DNA of 58,303 nt from Phycisphaerales bacterium (GCA_020427395.1 JAGQON010000022.1:1-58303), one strand, 5' to 3'. Shown: positions 1-9,162, counted from the stretch's first letter. Notes: generated by a model not told the origin, from the sequence alone. A program made the numbers and translations.

Positions 1-1
1 A

Positions 2-1978
2 CTGTGCAAGACTCGGATGTGGAGCGACACGCTAAGCCGCCTGCATTTTTGGGGCTGGCAATTGATCATTGTCCTGGCGGCGGTGACGTTGCCCCTGGGG
101 ATCACACAGGGCAAGGAATATGCGGAACTGGAATGGCCGATCGACCTTTTGATCGCCGTCGTGTGGTTGGTGATTTTCGGCGGCAATTTCCTAATGACCT
201 TAGTCACCCGACGTGAACGTCACATGTACGTTGCGTTGTGGTTTTACATCGCGACGATCGTGACGGTCGCCGTGTTGCATGTGTTTAACAACCTGGTCGT
301 GCCGGCCGGATTATTCAAGGGAGTCAGTCTGTACGCGGGTGTCCAAGACGCTTTCATGCAGTGGTGGTACGGTCACAACGCAGTGGCGTTCTTTTTGACG
401 ACGCCGTTTTTGGGGCTGATGTATTACTTCCTTCCCAAGGCGGCTGATCGACCGGTTTTCAGTTACCGATTGAGCATCATTCACTTCTGGTCGCTCGTCT
501 TTATTTACATTTGGGCCGGTCCGCACCACTTGCATTACACGGCGCTTCCGGAGTGGGCGAGCACGCTGGGGATGCTGTTCAGCCTGATGCTGTGGATGCC
601 GTCGTGGGGCGGGATGATCAACGGGTTGATGACGCTGCGTGGAGCGTGGCACAAGGTGGCGGTTGATCCGGTGCTGAAGTTCTTCCTGATCGCGGTGACG
701 TTCTACGGGATGTCGACGTTCGAGGGCCCGATGCTCTCGATCAAGACGGTCAACTCGCTGAGCCACTACACCGACTGGACCATCGCGCACGTGCACTCGG
801 GTGTGCTGGGCTGGAACGGCTTCATGACCTTCGGCATGCTGTACTGGATGATGCCCCGCCTGTTCCAGACCGAGCTCTGGAGCAAGAAGCTCGCCACGAT
901 GCACTTCTGGCTGGGCACGGTGGGCATGGTGCTCTACATTCTCGCGATCTACAGCGCGGGCATCACGCAGGGTCTCATGTGGCGTGCCTTCGATGAGTCG
1001 GGTCGCCTGAGCTACCCCGCGTTCATCGAGACCGTGACTGTACTGCTCCCGATGTACTGGATCCGCGTGTTCGGCGGCTTGCTCTACCTCGCTGGCGCGA
1101 TCGTCTGCTTCTACAACCTCTTCCGCACCTGGCAGACACGCCCTGAGAAGTACGAAGAAGTCGTCCACTACGCCCCCGCGCTGAGCAAGGGCCCGATCAA
1201 GGACCCCAGCGGCAAGGAGCGCCTCCACGCCAACACAGCGCTGGGCGTTGCCGGCGACAAGGTCCTGCAGGGCGACTGGCACCGCGCGTTGGAGCGTAAA
1301 CCTGTCAAGTTCACTATCTGGGTCCTTGTGGCGGTCGTGATCGGCTCGCTGGTCGAAGCGATCCCCATGTTCATGGTCTCGAGCAACATCCCGACCATCA
1401 CCACGGTCGAGCCCTACACCCCGCTCGAGCTCGCAGGGCGAGACATCTATGTCTCCGAGGGCTGCTACAACTGCCACTCGCAGATGATCCGCCCGTTCCT
1501 CTGGGAGACCATGCGCTACGGCGAGTACTCCAAGCCGGGCGAGTTCGTCTATGACCATCCGTTCCAGTGGGGCTCGCGCCGTATCGGTCCGGACCTGGCG
1601 CGTGAGGGCGGGTTGCGCGATCACCTGTGGCACTACCGCCACTTCAAGAATCCGCGCGATGTGAACAACAAGTCGATCATGCCGCGCTACCCATGGCTGC
1701 TCGAGCAGACACTGAACTTCGATGAGATCCAGCCACGCGTCGACTCGATGGCGCTGCTGGGCGTCCCCTACGGCGACATGCTGCTCGACAACAACGCCGT
1801 CGCATCGGCCCGCGAGCAGGCGCTGGAAATCGCGGTTGAGCTCGAATCACTGGGCGGGCCGTCCTACACCGAAACGCAGGATAAAAAGGTCATCGCGGTG
1901 ATCGCGTACCTGCAGCGCCTGGGCACCGACATCAAGAAGACGGGGCCCGAGTCGACCGCGATGGGAGGTGAGCAATGA
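2..1978 (+). CDS. ccoNO: cbb3-type cytochrome c oxidase, fused subunits I and II (CcoN-CcoO), 5' partial
   Basis: The reading frame is open from base 2, and the first codons ([17 protein letters not shown]) align with the interior of CcoN, so the true start lies outside the window; the ATG at 17 is internal. The CcoN part is a multi-pass haem-copper oxidase core. Copper and haem histidines are visible in [15 protein letters not shown] and [13 protein letters not shown]. After a linker (about residues 380-430) and one membrane helix comes CcoO, with a single c-type haem site CYNCH near residue 487 and the conserved SRRIGPDL and SIMPRYPWL stretches. CcoN and CcoO are usually separate genes; here they form one polypeptide. 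It reduces oxygen at low concentration and pumps protons. The stop overlaps the ccoQ start (ATGA). Codon use changes sharply near base 600-650 (see findings). Confidence 0.95.
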   Translation: MCKTRMWSDTLSRLHFWGWQLIIVLAAVTLPLGITQGKEYAELEWPIDLLIAVVWLVIFGGNFLMTLVTRRERHMYVALWFYIATIVTVAVLHVFNNLVVPAGLFKGVSLYAGVQDAFMQWWYGHNAVAFFLTTPFLGLMYYFLPKAADRPVFSYRLSIIHFWSLVFIYIWAGPHHLHYTALPEWASTLGMLFSLMLWMPSWGGMINGLMTLRGAWHKVAVDPVLKFFLIAVTFYGMSTFEGPMLSIKTVNSLSHYTDWTIAHVHSGVLGWNGFMTFGMLYWMMPRLFQTELWSKKLATMHFWLGTVGMVLYILAIYSAGITQGLMWRAFDESGRLSYPAFIETVTVLLPMYWIRVFGGLLYLAGAIVCFYNLFRTWQTRPEKYEEVVHYAPALSKGPIKDPSGKERLHANTALGVAGDKVLQGDWHRALERKPVKFTIWVLVAVVIGSLVEAIPMFMVSSNIPTITTVEPYTPLELAGRDIYVSEGCYNCHSQMIRPFLWETMRYGEYSKPGEFVYDHPFQWGSRRIGPDLAREGGLRDHLWHYRHFKNPRDVNNKSIMPRYPWLLEQTLNFDEIQPRVDSMALLGVPYGDMLLDNNAVASAREQALEIAVELESLGGPSYTETQDKKVIAVIAYLQRLGTDIKKTGPESTAMGGEQ

Positions 1979-2202
1979 GTATGACCGAGATCATGTCGTT
2001 CATCGACCTCTCCGTATTCCCCAGCGTCGCACTGGTCTTCTTCCTCGCCGCCTTTATCGCGGTCATCTGGCGGGTCATGACCCGCACGAAGCAGGAGATC
2101 GATGATGCCGCCAACATCGTGCTCGACGACGACCGCGTCGTTGCGCCACGCACCCGAATCCAACAGTCAAGCAGCGCCGAGCAGGGGGTGACCCATGGCT
2201 GA
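1975..2202 (+). CDS. ccoQ: cbb3 oxidase small subunit CcoQ/FixQ-like
   Basis: This 75-residue protein has one membrane helix (about residues 14-33, [20 protein letters not shown]) followed by a charged cytoplasmic tail. That is the layout of the CcoQ/FixQ subunit, which stabilises the assembled cbb3 oxidase. It overlaps the stop of ccoNO by four bases (ATGA) and runs eight bases into ccoP, so the three are probably translationally coupled. The sequence itself is too short and variable to be diagnostic. The call rests on size, topology and its exact position between ccoO and ccoP. Confidence 0.8.
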   Translation: MSMTEIMSFIDLSVFPSVALVFFLAAFIAVIWRVMTRTKQEIDDAANIVLDDDRVVAPRTRIQQSSSAEQGVTHG

Positions 2203-2818
2203 CGAGAACAACAGCACACACACGCACGAAGACGAACTTCTCGACCATAACTACGACGGGATCCAGGAGTACGACAACCCGATCCCGGGCTGGTGGCACC
2301 TGATCTTCCTGGGCTCGATCGTCTTCTCGATCTGCTATGTGGTGGTCTGGCACCTGACCCCGATCATCCCGACGCGTGAGGCCCGCCACGCCAGCGCGGT
2401 GGCGGCCGCGGAGGAAGCCCAGTTTGGTCCGCTCCGCGACATGCCGATGGATTCCAATAAGATCCTCGCGGTCATGGGCAACGACAAGTGGCTCAGCGGC
2501 GGCGAATCAATCTTCAAGGGCACCTGCGCCGTCTGCCACGGGCAGCAGGGCGAGGGCATCGAGGCGCTGGGACTGAACCTGACGGACGAGAAGTACCTTT
2601 TCGTGCAGAAGATCACGGACATCGCGGACATCGTCAAGAACGGAACACCCAGCAAGAAGATGCCGCCGCAGTCGCAGTTCAATGAGAATGAGATCGCGAT
2701 GGTCGCGGGCTATGTCGCCAAGCTGCGTGGGAAGAATGTCCCCGGTCCTGAGTCGCAGATGCAGGGCGAGGAGATCCCCCCCTTCCCGCAGCCCCAGTCG
2801 CAGCCCAGCGATGGCTGA
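2195..2818 (+). CDS. ccoP: cbb3 oxidase cytochrome c subunit CcoP, mono-haem form
   Basis: The 207-residue protein starts with the CcoP/FixP N-terminal signature (YDGIQEYDNPIPGWWHLIFLG), has one membrane helix near residues 35-55, and then a single cytochrome c domain with haem site CAVCH at about residue 111. The distal methionine is probably in SKKMPPQ. Classical CcoP carries two haem c domains; this one has only one and ends in a Pro/Gln-rich tail. It would pass electrons from soluble donors to CcoO. The start is the ATG after GGGGGTG, overlapping the end of ccoQ by eight bases. Confidence is high because of neighbours and the N-terminal motif. Confidence 0.93.
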   Translation: MADENNSTHTHEDELLDHNYDGIQEYDNPIPGWWHLIFLGSIVFSICYVVVWHLTPIIPTREARHASAVAAAEEAQFGPLRDMPMDSNKILAVMGNDKWLSGGESIFKGTCAVCHGQQGEGIEALGLNLTDEKYLFVQKITDIADIVKNGTPSKKMPPQSQFNENEIAMVAGYVAKLRGKNVPGPESQMQGEEIPPFPQPQSQPSDG

Positions 2819-2897
2819 TCTTTGATAATGATGCCCCAAAGCGCAGATTCACCGGATCGCTCGCAGGCAATGGGGTGAATCAGCCGGGAGGCACACG

Positions 2898-4337
2898 ATG
2901 TCGAATCACGAGTCACTGCTGGCGCCCAAAGAGCGCGTGCTTTCTACGCTCAACCCGGACGGCTCACGCCGGTGGCTCAAGCCCCGCCCCTCACCCGGAA
3001 CTTTCCGGACGGCGCGGCGCATCGTGGCCTACCTGCTGATCATCGTCTACTCGGCGATGCCGTGGATCACCATCAACGGCAAGCCGGCGATGCTGCTGGA
3101 CATCATCCACCGGCGGTTCACCTTCTTCGGCAAGACCTTCCTGCCGACCGATACGCTCCTGCTGGCCCTGCTGCTGATCATCCTCTTTATCACCATCTTC
3201 CTGGTGACAGCCCTCTTCGGGCGCGTGTGGTGCGGCTGGGCCTGCCCGCAGACGGTCTACCTCGAGTTCCTCTACCGCCCGATCGAGTTCCTGCTCGAGG
3301 GCACACCGGGCAAGAAGAAGCCAAAGAAGTTCGTCGGCTTCCGCAAGGTGCTCCGCGTCCTGATCTACTTTGTGATCTCGCTGCACCTGGCGCAGACCTT
3401 CGTGGCCTACTTCATGGGCGCGGACAATGTCGCGCACTGGATCTGGGGCTCACCGGCGGAGCACCCCGCGGCGTTCATGGTCGTTGTCGTGCTCACCGGG
3501 CTGATGATGTTCGACTTCACCTACTTCCGCGAGCAGGTCTGCTGCGTGGTCTGCCCCTACGCACGCATGCAGAGCGCCCTGCTCGACAAGGACTCGCTGA
3601 TCGTTACCTATGACAAGAACCGCGGCGAGCCGCGTGGCAGGAAGACACGCAAGCCGATGGATGATGCCTCGGGCGACATCGCCCTGCCGCAGCTGGGTGA
3701 CTGCATCGACTGCACCATGTGCGTGCAGACCTGCCCCACGGGCATCGACATCCGCGATGGGCTGCAACTCGAGTGCATCGGCTGTGCCCAGTGCATCGAC
3801 GCGTGCAATATCGTGATGGAGAAGATCGGGCGGGCACCGAACCTCATCAAGTACTCGTCCGAACGCATCATCGAGGGCGGCAAGAAGCACATCATCCGTC
3901 CGCGCGTCATCATCTATCCGCTCATCCTGCTCGCGGTCTCGACGCTCTTCGTCGTGCTGCTGCGGACCCAGTCGGGAGCCGACATCCTGCTGATCCGTGA
4001 GCAGGGCTCACCGTTTGTGGTGGTCCCCGAATCACAAGATGTCAGCAATGGCGTGCGCATGCGCATCACGAATCGGACGGATGAGCAGCGTGTGTACAAC
4101 GCCGAGATCGTGTCACCCGAGGGGGCCCGGATCGAGGGGTTTGTGCCTCTGGAGCTGCAGAGCAGCGAGAAGGACTCACGCGTGTTCCGGATTTCTGCGC
4201 CATTCTCGCAGTTCAAGGGCGGCGAACTGATCGCGACGATCAGGGTCTACGATGATTCGGGCGCGTTCGAATCTGAGCACACCTTCAAGCTCCTTGGCCC
4301 GATGAGCTTGCCGAAGGCGAAGGACAACGAGCCATGA
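2898..4337 (+). CDS. ccoG: cytochrome c oxidase accessory protein CcoG (FixG/RdxA)
   Basis: This 479-residue polyferredoxin-like membrane protein helps deliver copper to the cbb3 oxidase, probably by reducing Cu(II). It has several membrane helices in the first 220 residues with Cys pairs CGWACP and CCVVCPYARM. Two 4Fe-4S ferredoxin motifs follow (CIDCTMCVQTCP and CIGCAQCIDAC), and then another membrane helix and a beta-rich periplasmic C-terminal domain, all as in the family. A clear ribosome binding site (GGGAGG) precedes the ATG. A 79-base gap separates it from ccoP, and its end overlaps ccoH by four bases. Confidence 0.97.
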   Translation: MSNHESLLAPKERVLSTLNPDGSRRWLKPRPSPGTFRTARRIVAYLLIIVYSAMPWITINGKPAMLLDIIHRRFTFFGKTFLPTDTLLLALLLIILFITIFLVTALFGRVWCGWACPQTVYLEFLYRPIEFLLEGTPGKKKPKKFVGFRKVLRVLIYFVISLHLAQTFVAYFMGADNVAHWIWGSPAEHPAAFMVVVVLTGLMMFDFTYFREQVCCVVCPYARMQSALLDKDSLIVTYDKNRGEPRGRKTRKPMDDASGDIALPQLGDCIDCTMCVQTCPTGIDIRDGLQLECIGCAQCIDACNIVMEKIGRAPNLIKYSSERIIEGGKKHIIRPRVIIYPLILLAVSTLFVVLLRTQSGADILLIREQGSPFVVVPESQDVSNGVRMRITNRTDEQRVYNAEIVSPEGARIEGFVPLELQSSEKDSRVFRISAPFSQFKGGELIATIRVYDDSGAFESEHTFKLLGPMSLPKAKDNEP

Positions 4338-4867
4338 GCCAAGATAAAGCAGGCAAACGCGGCTTCTTCAACCTCGGCAATCACTGGCCGTTCGTGATCG
4401 TGCTCATGCTTCTGGCGCACGCATCGCTCATGATCGGCACGATCGTGTATGTCGGCGGCAAGAAGGACACCTATGTCGACCCTGAGTACTACGCCAAGTC
4501 CGTCGAGTGGGACGAGCAGCGGGAGATGAAGGAAGCAGCCGCCAACGAGGGCTGGCAGATCCGCATCCAGACCGAGTTCGTCAGCGACGATCCAACCCAG
4601 CGCCGCGTTGAGCTTGAGTTCACGGACATGCACGGCAACCCGATCGACGACGCGCTGATCGAGCTGGTGTGCTACCACCCCGCGGAGCTCTCCAATCGCC
4701 TTGATACCGTGCTGCACCACGACGAGAACGGCGTCTACTCACGCACGCTCCCGATCGGACGCACCGGCATCTGGCTGGCGGAGCTGACCATCCAGCGTCA
4801 GGGCGTCCGGGCGCTGCTCACCAAGGACCTCGATGTGATTTCGGTGCCGCAGACCGCGACGCCATGA
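4334..4867 (+). CDS. ccoH: FixH/CcoH-family cbb3 oxidase assembly protein
   Basis: The 177-residue protein has an N-terminal cytoplasmic segment, one membrane helix (about residues 18-39) and a periplasmic beta-sandwich domain. The WDEQREMK segment just after the helix and the C-terminal GIWLAELTIQ are typical of FixH. The family is needed for cbb3 oxidase assembly, working with CcoG and CcoI. It begins inside the ccoG stop (ATGA), and the next gene follows eight bases later. It is divergent in sequence, so the name relies partly on the cluster. Confidence 0.85.
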   Translation: MSQDKAGKRGFFNLGNHWPFVIVLMLLAHASLMIGTIVYVGGKKDTYVDPEYYAKSVEWDEQREMKEAAANEGWQIRIQTEFVSDDPTQRRVELEFTDMHGNPIDDALIELVCYHPAELSNRLDTVLHHDENGVYSRTLPIGRTGIWLAELTIQRQGVRALLTKDLDVISVPQTATP

Positions 4868-4875
4868 GGTGAACC

Positions 4876-5691
4876 ATGACACTCGCGCAGAGTGACATCC
4901 CGACCATGCTCCCGCTAATGATGACCGTGCTCGGCGCATCGCTTCTGGGCTCGCTCCACTGCGCCGGCATGTGCGGCGGGCTCATGTTCTTCGCTCTCGG
5001 CTCGGGCGACGAGCAGCCCAGTAAGCACGCTCGAACCAGGCTCCAGTTCGCATACCACGGCGGACGCGTCATCACCTACACCATCCTCGGCGTCGCTGCG
5101 GGCGCGATCGGGCAGGCGATCGACTTTGGCGGATCGTATTTAGGTCTCCAGCGTGGAGCGGCAGTCTTCGCGGGCGTGATGATGATCGGCTTTGGGCTGA
5201 TCGCCCTGGCCCGCCTCAGCGGCGTTCGCATCGCCCATGTCAAGGTGCCGGGGCCGATCCGGCGGGGGGTGGAGCACGCTCAGCGCGCCGCGTTCAAGCT
5301 CACGCCCCTCAAGCGGGCCCTGAGCATCGGTCTGCTGACAACTCTGCTCCCATGCGGCTGGCTCTATGCCTACGCCTTCATCGCCGCGGGTACCGCGTCG
5401 CCGTTCTGGGGTGGGGCAACCATGATCCTGTTCTGGCTTGGCACGCTCCCGGTGATGGTGTCGCTGGGGACCGGGATCCAGTTCCTCACGGGTCGGCTCA
5501 ACTCCAAGCTCCCCTATATCACCGCCGGCGCGGTGGTTGTCGTGGGCATCATGACCGCGACGGGACGAATGCACGCGCCGGAGATGAGCCGGGCAAACCT
5601 GGGACTGAGCGAGGACACGACGGCTGCGCCAAACTTTGGCGAGGTACACTGCCCGCTGTGCGAAACCGGCGAAGCCGAGCCGGAGGGCTGA
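4876..5691 (+). CDS. TauE/SafE (UreH-like) membrane protein of the cbb3 assembly cluster
   Basis: This 271-residue protein has about six membrane helices. The first carries the hallmark LHCAGMCGG motif (about residues 28-36), seen in the cysteine-containing TauE/SafE/UreH-like proteins found next to ccoI and ccoS in many bacteria. A second metal-ligand-like motif HCPLC sits near the C-terminus (about residue 260). A role in copper or haem handling for the oxidase is likely from context, but the substrate is not known from sequence. It sits eight bases after ccoH and three bases before ccoI. Confidence 0.85.
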   Translation: MTLAQSDIPTMLPLMMTVLGASLLGSLHCAGMCGGLMFFALGSGDEQPSKHARTRLQFAYHGGRVITYTILGVAAGAIGQAIDFGGSYLGLQRGAAVFAGVMMIGFGLIALARLSGVRIAHVKVPGPIRRGVEHAQRAAFKLTPLKRALSIGLLTTLLPCGWLYAYAFIAAGTASPFWGGATMILFWLGTLPVMVSLGTGIQFLTGRLNSKLPYITAGAVVVVGIMTATGRMHAPEMSRANLGLSEDTTAAPNFGEVHCPLCETGEAEPEG

Positions 5692-5694
5692 GCG

Positions 5695-8187
5695 ATGCCC
5701 GAAGCACTCCCCGCGAGTACGCTTGATGCGATGCGTGGTGCCGATACCAAGTCCAACGAAGCGGTCCTTTGCGACCACTGCTCGCTCCCGGTCCCCAAGG
5801 GGCTGGTCAACCCGAGCGAGGAGCACCAGTTCTGCTGCGGAGGTTGCGAATCGGTTTACAAGGTTCTCCATGGCGCAGGGCTTGATGGCTACTACGGCAT
5901 CCGCGATGCGGTGAGCAAAGAGAAACAACCCGCAGCATCCAGCCACCAGAGCTACGAGGAACTCGACGACCCTGCCTTCCAGCAGGCGTGCGTGACCAAC
6001 CTGCCCGGGGGGCAGTGCGAGACCGAGCTGCTGCTTGAGGGCATGCACTGCGCCGCGTGCGTATGGCTCATCGAACGACTGCCGCGTGTCTGTCCCGGCG
6101 TGGTCGAATCGCGAGCGAATATCCGCACCCGCAGTGCCGTAGTTCGCTACGCGCCCGATCAGGTTCCGCTCTCGCGTGTGGCCCAGGCCCTCGATAAGCT
6201 CGGCTACGCCGCCCATCCGGCGCGAGGTGCCGGTGCTCGCGAGGCACGCCGCCGAGAGGACCGCCGGTTTCTAATCCGCGTCGCCGTTGCGGGTGCCATC
6301 GCCGGCAATGTCATGCTCCTTGCGGTGGCGCTCTACACCGAAGCCCTGAGCGATATCGAACCGTTCTGGCGCAACACGCTCCGCTACTACTCGATGGGTC
6401 TGGGGCTGCTCTCGCTGCTCTGGCCGGGTCGGGTGTTCTTCACCGGCGCGATCGCCGCCCTGCGCACACGCACCGCCCACCTCGATATCCCGGTCGCCCT
6501 CGCGCTGGCGGTGGGGGGGATCTGGGGCAGCTACAACGCGCTGAGCGGCCACGGCGAAATCTACTTCGACTCCTTGTCGGTGCTCGTGTTCCTCCTGCTC
6601 GTGGGGCGCTGGGTACAGCACCGTCAGCAACGAGGGGCCGCCGATCAGGTCGAGCTCATGCTCACGCTCACGCCAACGAGCGCTGAGCGCCTGCTCGAAG
6701 ACGGCACAACCAAGCGCGTCCCGATCGAAGCGATCGAGGTCGGGCACCTCGTACGCGTCGAGGCCGGTGGATCGATTCCGGTGGACGGCCACATCGAAAA
6801 CGGCACCACCCAGGTCGACAACGCGCTCCTCACAGGCGAGTCTCGCCCGATCGCTCGTGGCGAAGGCGACGAGGTCATCGCGGGCGCGACCAACATCGGC
6901 TCGCCCATCGTGGTCCGTGTCAGCGCGGTGGGGGACTCGACCCGTGCCGCCAAGCTCATGGCGCTGGTGGCCTCTGCGACCGCGGACAAGGCGCCGATCG
7001 TGCAGTTCGCCGACCGCGTGGCCGCCAAGTTCGTTGTGGTTGTGATTGTGCTGGCGATCATCAACTTCACGCTCTGGTCGCTCCGGGCGGATCTGCGGAC
7101 CGGCATCGAGTTCGCCACGGCCCTGCTTATTGTGACCTGCCCGTGCGCACTAGGACTCTCGACACCGATGGCGATGTCGATCGCGCTGGGACGGGCCGCC
7201 AAGCAGGGCATCCTCATCAAGAGCGCGGCCGCCATCGAGGCCATGAGCAACCCACGCTCAACCAACGGGGTCATGATCCTCGACAAGACCGGCACGCTGA
7301 CCCAGGGGCAGACCCGCGTCGTCGAAGTTGCCTGCGATGTCCAACTGCTCCAATGCGCGGCTGCGATCGAATCGCACTCAAACCACCCGCTCGCCCGTGC
7401 AATCGTGAAAGCCGTCGGGGATGCCTCTATCTCCCCCGCGAGCAACATCACCCAGACCCCCGGCGGCGGCATCGTCGGGGAGGTTGACGATCGGCGCGTC
7501 ATGGTCGGCTCGCCCGCGTTTATCGCCCAGCACCAGCCGATCAGCCCCGAAACCCAGCAGTCGATCGACACCATGCTCAGCTCAGGGCTCACCCCGGTCG
7601 TCATCGCGGACGATTCGGGCACGATGGGCGTGGTCGGCATCGGTGATCCGCTGCGTGAAGATACCATCGACGCGATTAACGCCCTCAAGGCGCGCGGCTG
7701 GCAGCTGCACCTGTGCTCGGGCGACCACCCCGAGATCGCGATGCAGATCGCGCAACAAGTCGGCATTGACCACGCGATGGGCGGGGCATCGCCCGAACGC
7801 AAGGCCGAGCTGGTGCGAACACTGCGTGAGCAGGGACACCGGCGCATCGTGATGGTCGGCGACGGTATCAACGACGCCGCGGCGATGGCGTTGAGCGATG
7901 TCGGCATCGCGGTACACGGCGGTGCAGAGGCCGCGCTCCAAGCCGCCGATGTCTACCTGACTAGCCCGGGCGTGATGCCGATCGAGACGCTCTGCGATCT
8001 CGGTCGCCACACGATGAAGACCATCCGTATCGGGCTGGGCGTCTCGCTGACTTACAACACTGTCGCCGCTACGCTGGCGGTCGCTGGGCTCATCAGCGCC
8101 CTGATCGCGGCCGTCATCATGCCGCTGAGCTCGCTCAGCGTCGTGGCACTTGCCACCAGGCCCTGGAAACATCGAGGAGTGCGCTGA
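5695..8187 (+). CDS. ccoI: copper-transporting P1B-type ATPase CcoI (FixI)
   Basis: This 830-residue ATPase exports copper for cbb3 oxidase maturation. An N-terminal Cys-rich domain (CDHCSLP, FCCGGCE; residues 20-55) is followed by a heavy-metal-associated domain with GMHCAAC near residue 116. The transport site TCPCALG lies near residue 481, the phosphorylated aspartate in DKTGT near residue 530, SNHPLA marks the nucleotide domain and GDGINDAAAM the hinge. The Cys-rich N-terminal domain is the usual FixI form. It lies directly between the SafE-like gene and ccoS; its stop overlaps the ccoS start (ATGA-type junction). Confidence 0.96.
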   Translation: MPEALPASTLDAMRGADTKSNEAVLCDHCSLPVPKGLVNPSEEHQFCCGGCESVYKVLHGAGLDGYYGIRDAVSKEKQPAASSHQSYEELDDPAFQQACVTNLPGGQCETELLLEGMHCAACVWLIERLPRVCPGVVESRANIRTRSAVVRYAPDQVPLSRVAQALDKLGYAAHPARGAGAREARRREDRRFLIRVAVAGAIAGNVMLLAVALYTEALSDIEPFWRNTLRYYSMGLGLLSLLWPGRVFFTGAIAALRTRTAHLDIPVALALAVGGIWGSYNALSGHGEIYFDSLSVLVFLLLVGRWVQHRQQRGAADQVELMLTLTPTSAERLLEDGTTKRVPIEAIEVGHLVRVEAGGSIPVDGHIENGTTQVDNALLTGESRPIARGEGDEVIAGATNIGSPIVVRVSAVGDSTRAAKLMALVASATADKAPIVQFADRVAAKFVVVVIVLAIINFTLWSLRADLRTGIEFATALLIVTCPCALGLSTPMAMSIALGRAAKQGILIKSAAAIEAMSNPRSTNGVMILDKTGTLTQGQTRVVEVACDVQLLQCAAAIESHSNHPLARAIVKAVGDASISPASNITQTPGGGIVGEVDDRRVMVGSPAFIAQHQPISPETQQSIDTMLSSGLTPVVIADDSGTMGVVGIGDPLREDTIDAINALKARGWQLHLCSGDHPEIAMQIAQQVGIDHAMGGASPERKAELVRTLREQGHRRIVMVGDGINDAAAMALSDVGIAVHGGAEAALQAADVYLTSPGVMPIETLCDLGRHTMKTIRIGLGVSLTYNTVAATLAVAGLISALIAAVIMPLSSLSVVALATRPWKHRGVR

Positions 8188-8417
8188 TGTCGGTGATCCT
8201 GATCATGCTCCCCGCAGCGTTGATCCTTGCCGGGCTCGGTGTCTGGGCGTTCATCATGGCCGCCAAGAAGGGCCAGTTCGACGACCTCGACACCCCGGCG
8301 ATTCGGGCGGTGTTCGACGATGATGATGTGCCAGTCAGCCATACAAAGGGGAAAGCCGATGCGCAGAATCCGTCCGGCCGTGCTGCTGACGACACTGCTC
8401 ACACTGAACGCGTGTGA
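8187..8417 (+). CDS. ccoS: cbb3 oxidase maturation protein CcoS
   Basis: This is a small 76-residue protein with one membrane helix (residues 3-24) followed by the CcoS signature GQFDDLDTPA, then an acidic, poorly conserved tail. CcoS is needed for cofactor insertion into cbb3 oxidase. The start overlaps the ccoI stop. Its tail is longer than in many CcoS proteins and overlaps the start of the next gene by 59 bases in another frame. Confidence 0.93.
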   Translation: MSVILIMLPAALILAGLGVWAFIMAAKKGQFDDLDTPAIRAVFDDDDVPVSHTKGKADAQNPSGRAADDTAHTERV

Positions 8418-8973
8418 GCGATCGCACCCGGAGCACAGCGAGAATACCGATAGTTCCAGCGCCCGTTGGGTCCGCGTTGATGTCGATCACCTGACCAGCA
8501 AACAGGCGGCTCAGCGGGAGCGGGCGATCGCAGCCCGGGACGAACTCGCGAGCACACTCAAGGGCGAGCTCATGGACGCGATCCAGAGCCAGGGACCCGT
8601 GCACGCCATCGAGGTGTGCCACTCAAGGGCACCCGAGATCGCCGCGGTCGTGGCGGAACTGCATCGCGTTGAGATCGGGCGTGATGCCTCCCGGCGAAGG
8701 AATCCACAGAACACGGGGCCCGTGTGGGGGGATCAGTACCTGTTCTCCAAGATATCGACCGAGATCGCGTGCGAGAACTCGGACGGCACGATGGGCTTCG
8801 CGTTCCCGATCATGCTCGAAGACGCGTGCGTCATCTGTCACGGCTCAGACGAGCAGATCCCCACGGCTGTGCGCGAGGCCATCGATCAGCGATACCCGGA
8901 AGACAGCGCTACAGGATTCGCCCCGGGTGATCACCGGGGCTGGTTCTGGGTGCAGGTGCCCCCAGAAGACTGA
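8359..8973 (+). CDS. lipoprotein with Tll0287-like (DUF3365) haem domain
   Basis: The start is taken at the ATG at 8359, preceded by AAAGGGGAAAG. It gives a short signal peptide ending in a lipobox-like LTLNAC, and a 204-residue lipoprotein. A further upstream ATG in frame (8227) would add a non-membrane, arginine-rich extension and is unlikely. The body matches the DUF3365/Tll0287-like pattern: a long helical region with EVCHSRAPEIA, RDASRRRNPQN, and a c-type haem site CVICH near residue 157. Such domains act as haem-based redox or gas sensors, or as accessory cytochromes. Its place at the end of the cbb3 cluster suggests a periplasmic electron-transfer or sensing role, which is inference. 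Confidence 0.82.
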   Translation: MRRIRPAVLLTTLLTLNACERSHPEHSENTDSSSARWVRVDVDHLTSKQAAQRERAIAARDELASTLKGELMDAIQSQGPVHAIEVCHSRAPEIAAVVAELHRVEIGRDASRRRNPQNTGPVWGDQYLFSKISTEIACENSDGTMGFAFPIMLEDACVICHGSDEQIPTAVREAIDQRYPEDSATGFAPGDHRGWFWVQVPPED

Positions 8974-8990
8974 GTGAATCGATGGGAAAG

Positions 8991-9063
8991 TGGAGCGAAG
9001 GAGATTCGAACTCCTGACCTCATCATTGCGAACGATGCGCTCTACCAGCTGAGCTACCGCCCC
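8991..9063 (-). tRNA. tRNA-Ala (anticodon CGC)
   Basis: Read on the minus strand, the 73 bases fold into a full cloverleaf. The acceptor stem is GGGGCGG/TCGCTCC, the D-arm GCTC...GAGC, the anticodon stem CATCG/TGATG with loop TTCGCAA (anticodon CGC, codon GCG), and the T-arm has GTTCGAATC. The third acceptor pair is G3:U70, the main identity element of alanine tRNA, and the discriminator base is A. CCA is not encoded. A possible -10 element (TATCAT on the minus strand) lies at 9075-9080. Confidence 0.96.
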
Positions 9064-9141
9064 ATCGGGTCTACATGATAGCGCTGAAATCGCCCTTGTC
9101 GTGCGATACATGACGATTTTGAGGTGGCAGGGCTCGACAAA

Positions 9142-9157
9142 TGAGAATCTATTCTCA
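9142..9157 (+). promoter_or_regulatory. perfect palindrome, probable Fur/Zur-family operator of the metal ABC transporter
   Basis: TGAGAATCTATTCTCA is a perfect 7-2-7 inverted repeat ending five bases before the ATG of the ABC ATPase. It resembles Fur-family boxes, which are usually 7-1-7 with TGA..AAT arms. It also contains TATTCT (9150-9155), which could serve as the -10 element of a leaderless transcript, so a bound repressor would block the promoter. The exact regulator (Fur, Zur or an Mn regulator) cannot be told from the site alone. Confidence 0.65.
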
Positions 9158-9162
9158 ACAAT

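Noticed and set aside
311..1642. Long minus-strand open frame opposite ccoNO (443 codons)
   Set aside because: It is a mirror of the high-GC oxidase gene; its protein is Arg/His/Glu-rich without domains, as expected for a shadow frame.
8227..8358. Upstream start for the haem lipoprotein
   Set aside because: It would place an arginine-rich, non-membrane extension before the lipoprotein signal peptide; the ATG at 8359 has a ribosome binding site and gives a proper signal.
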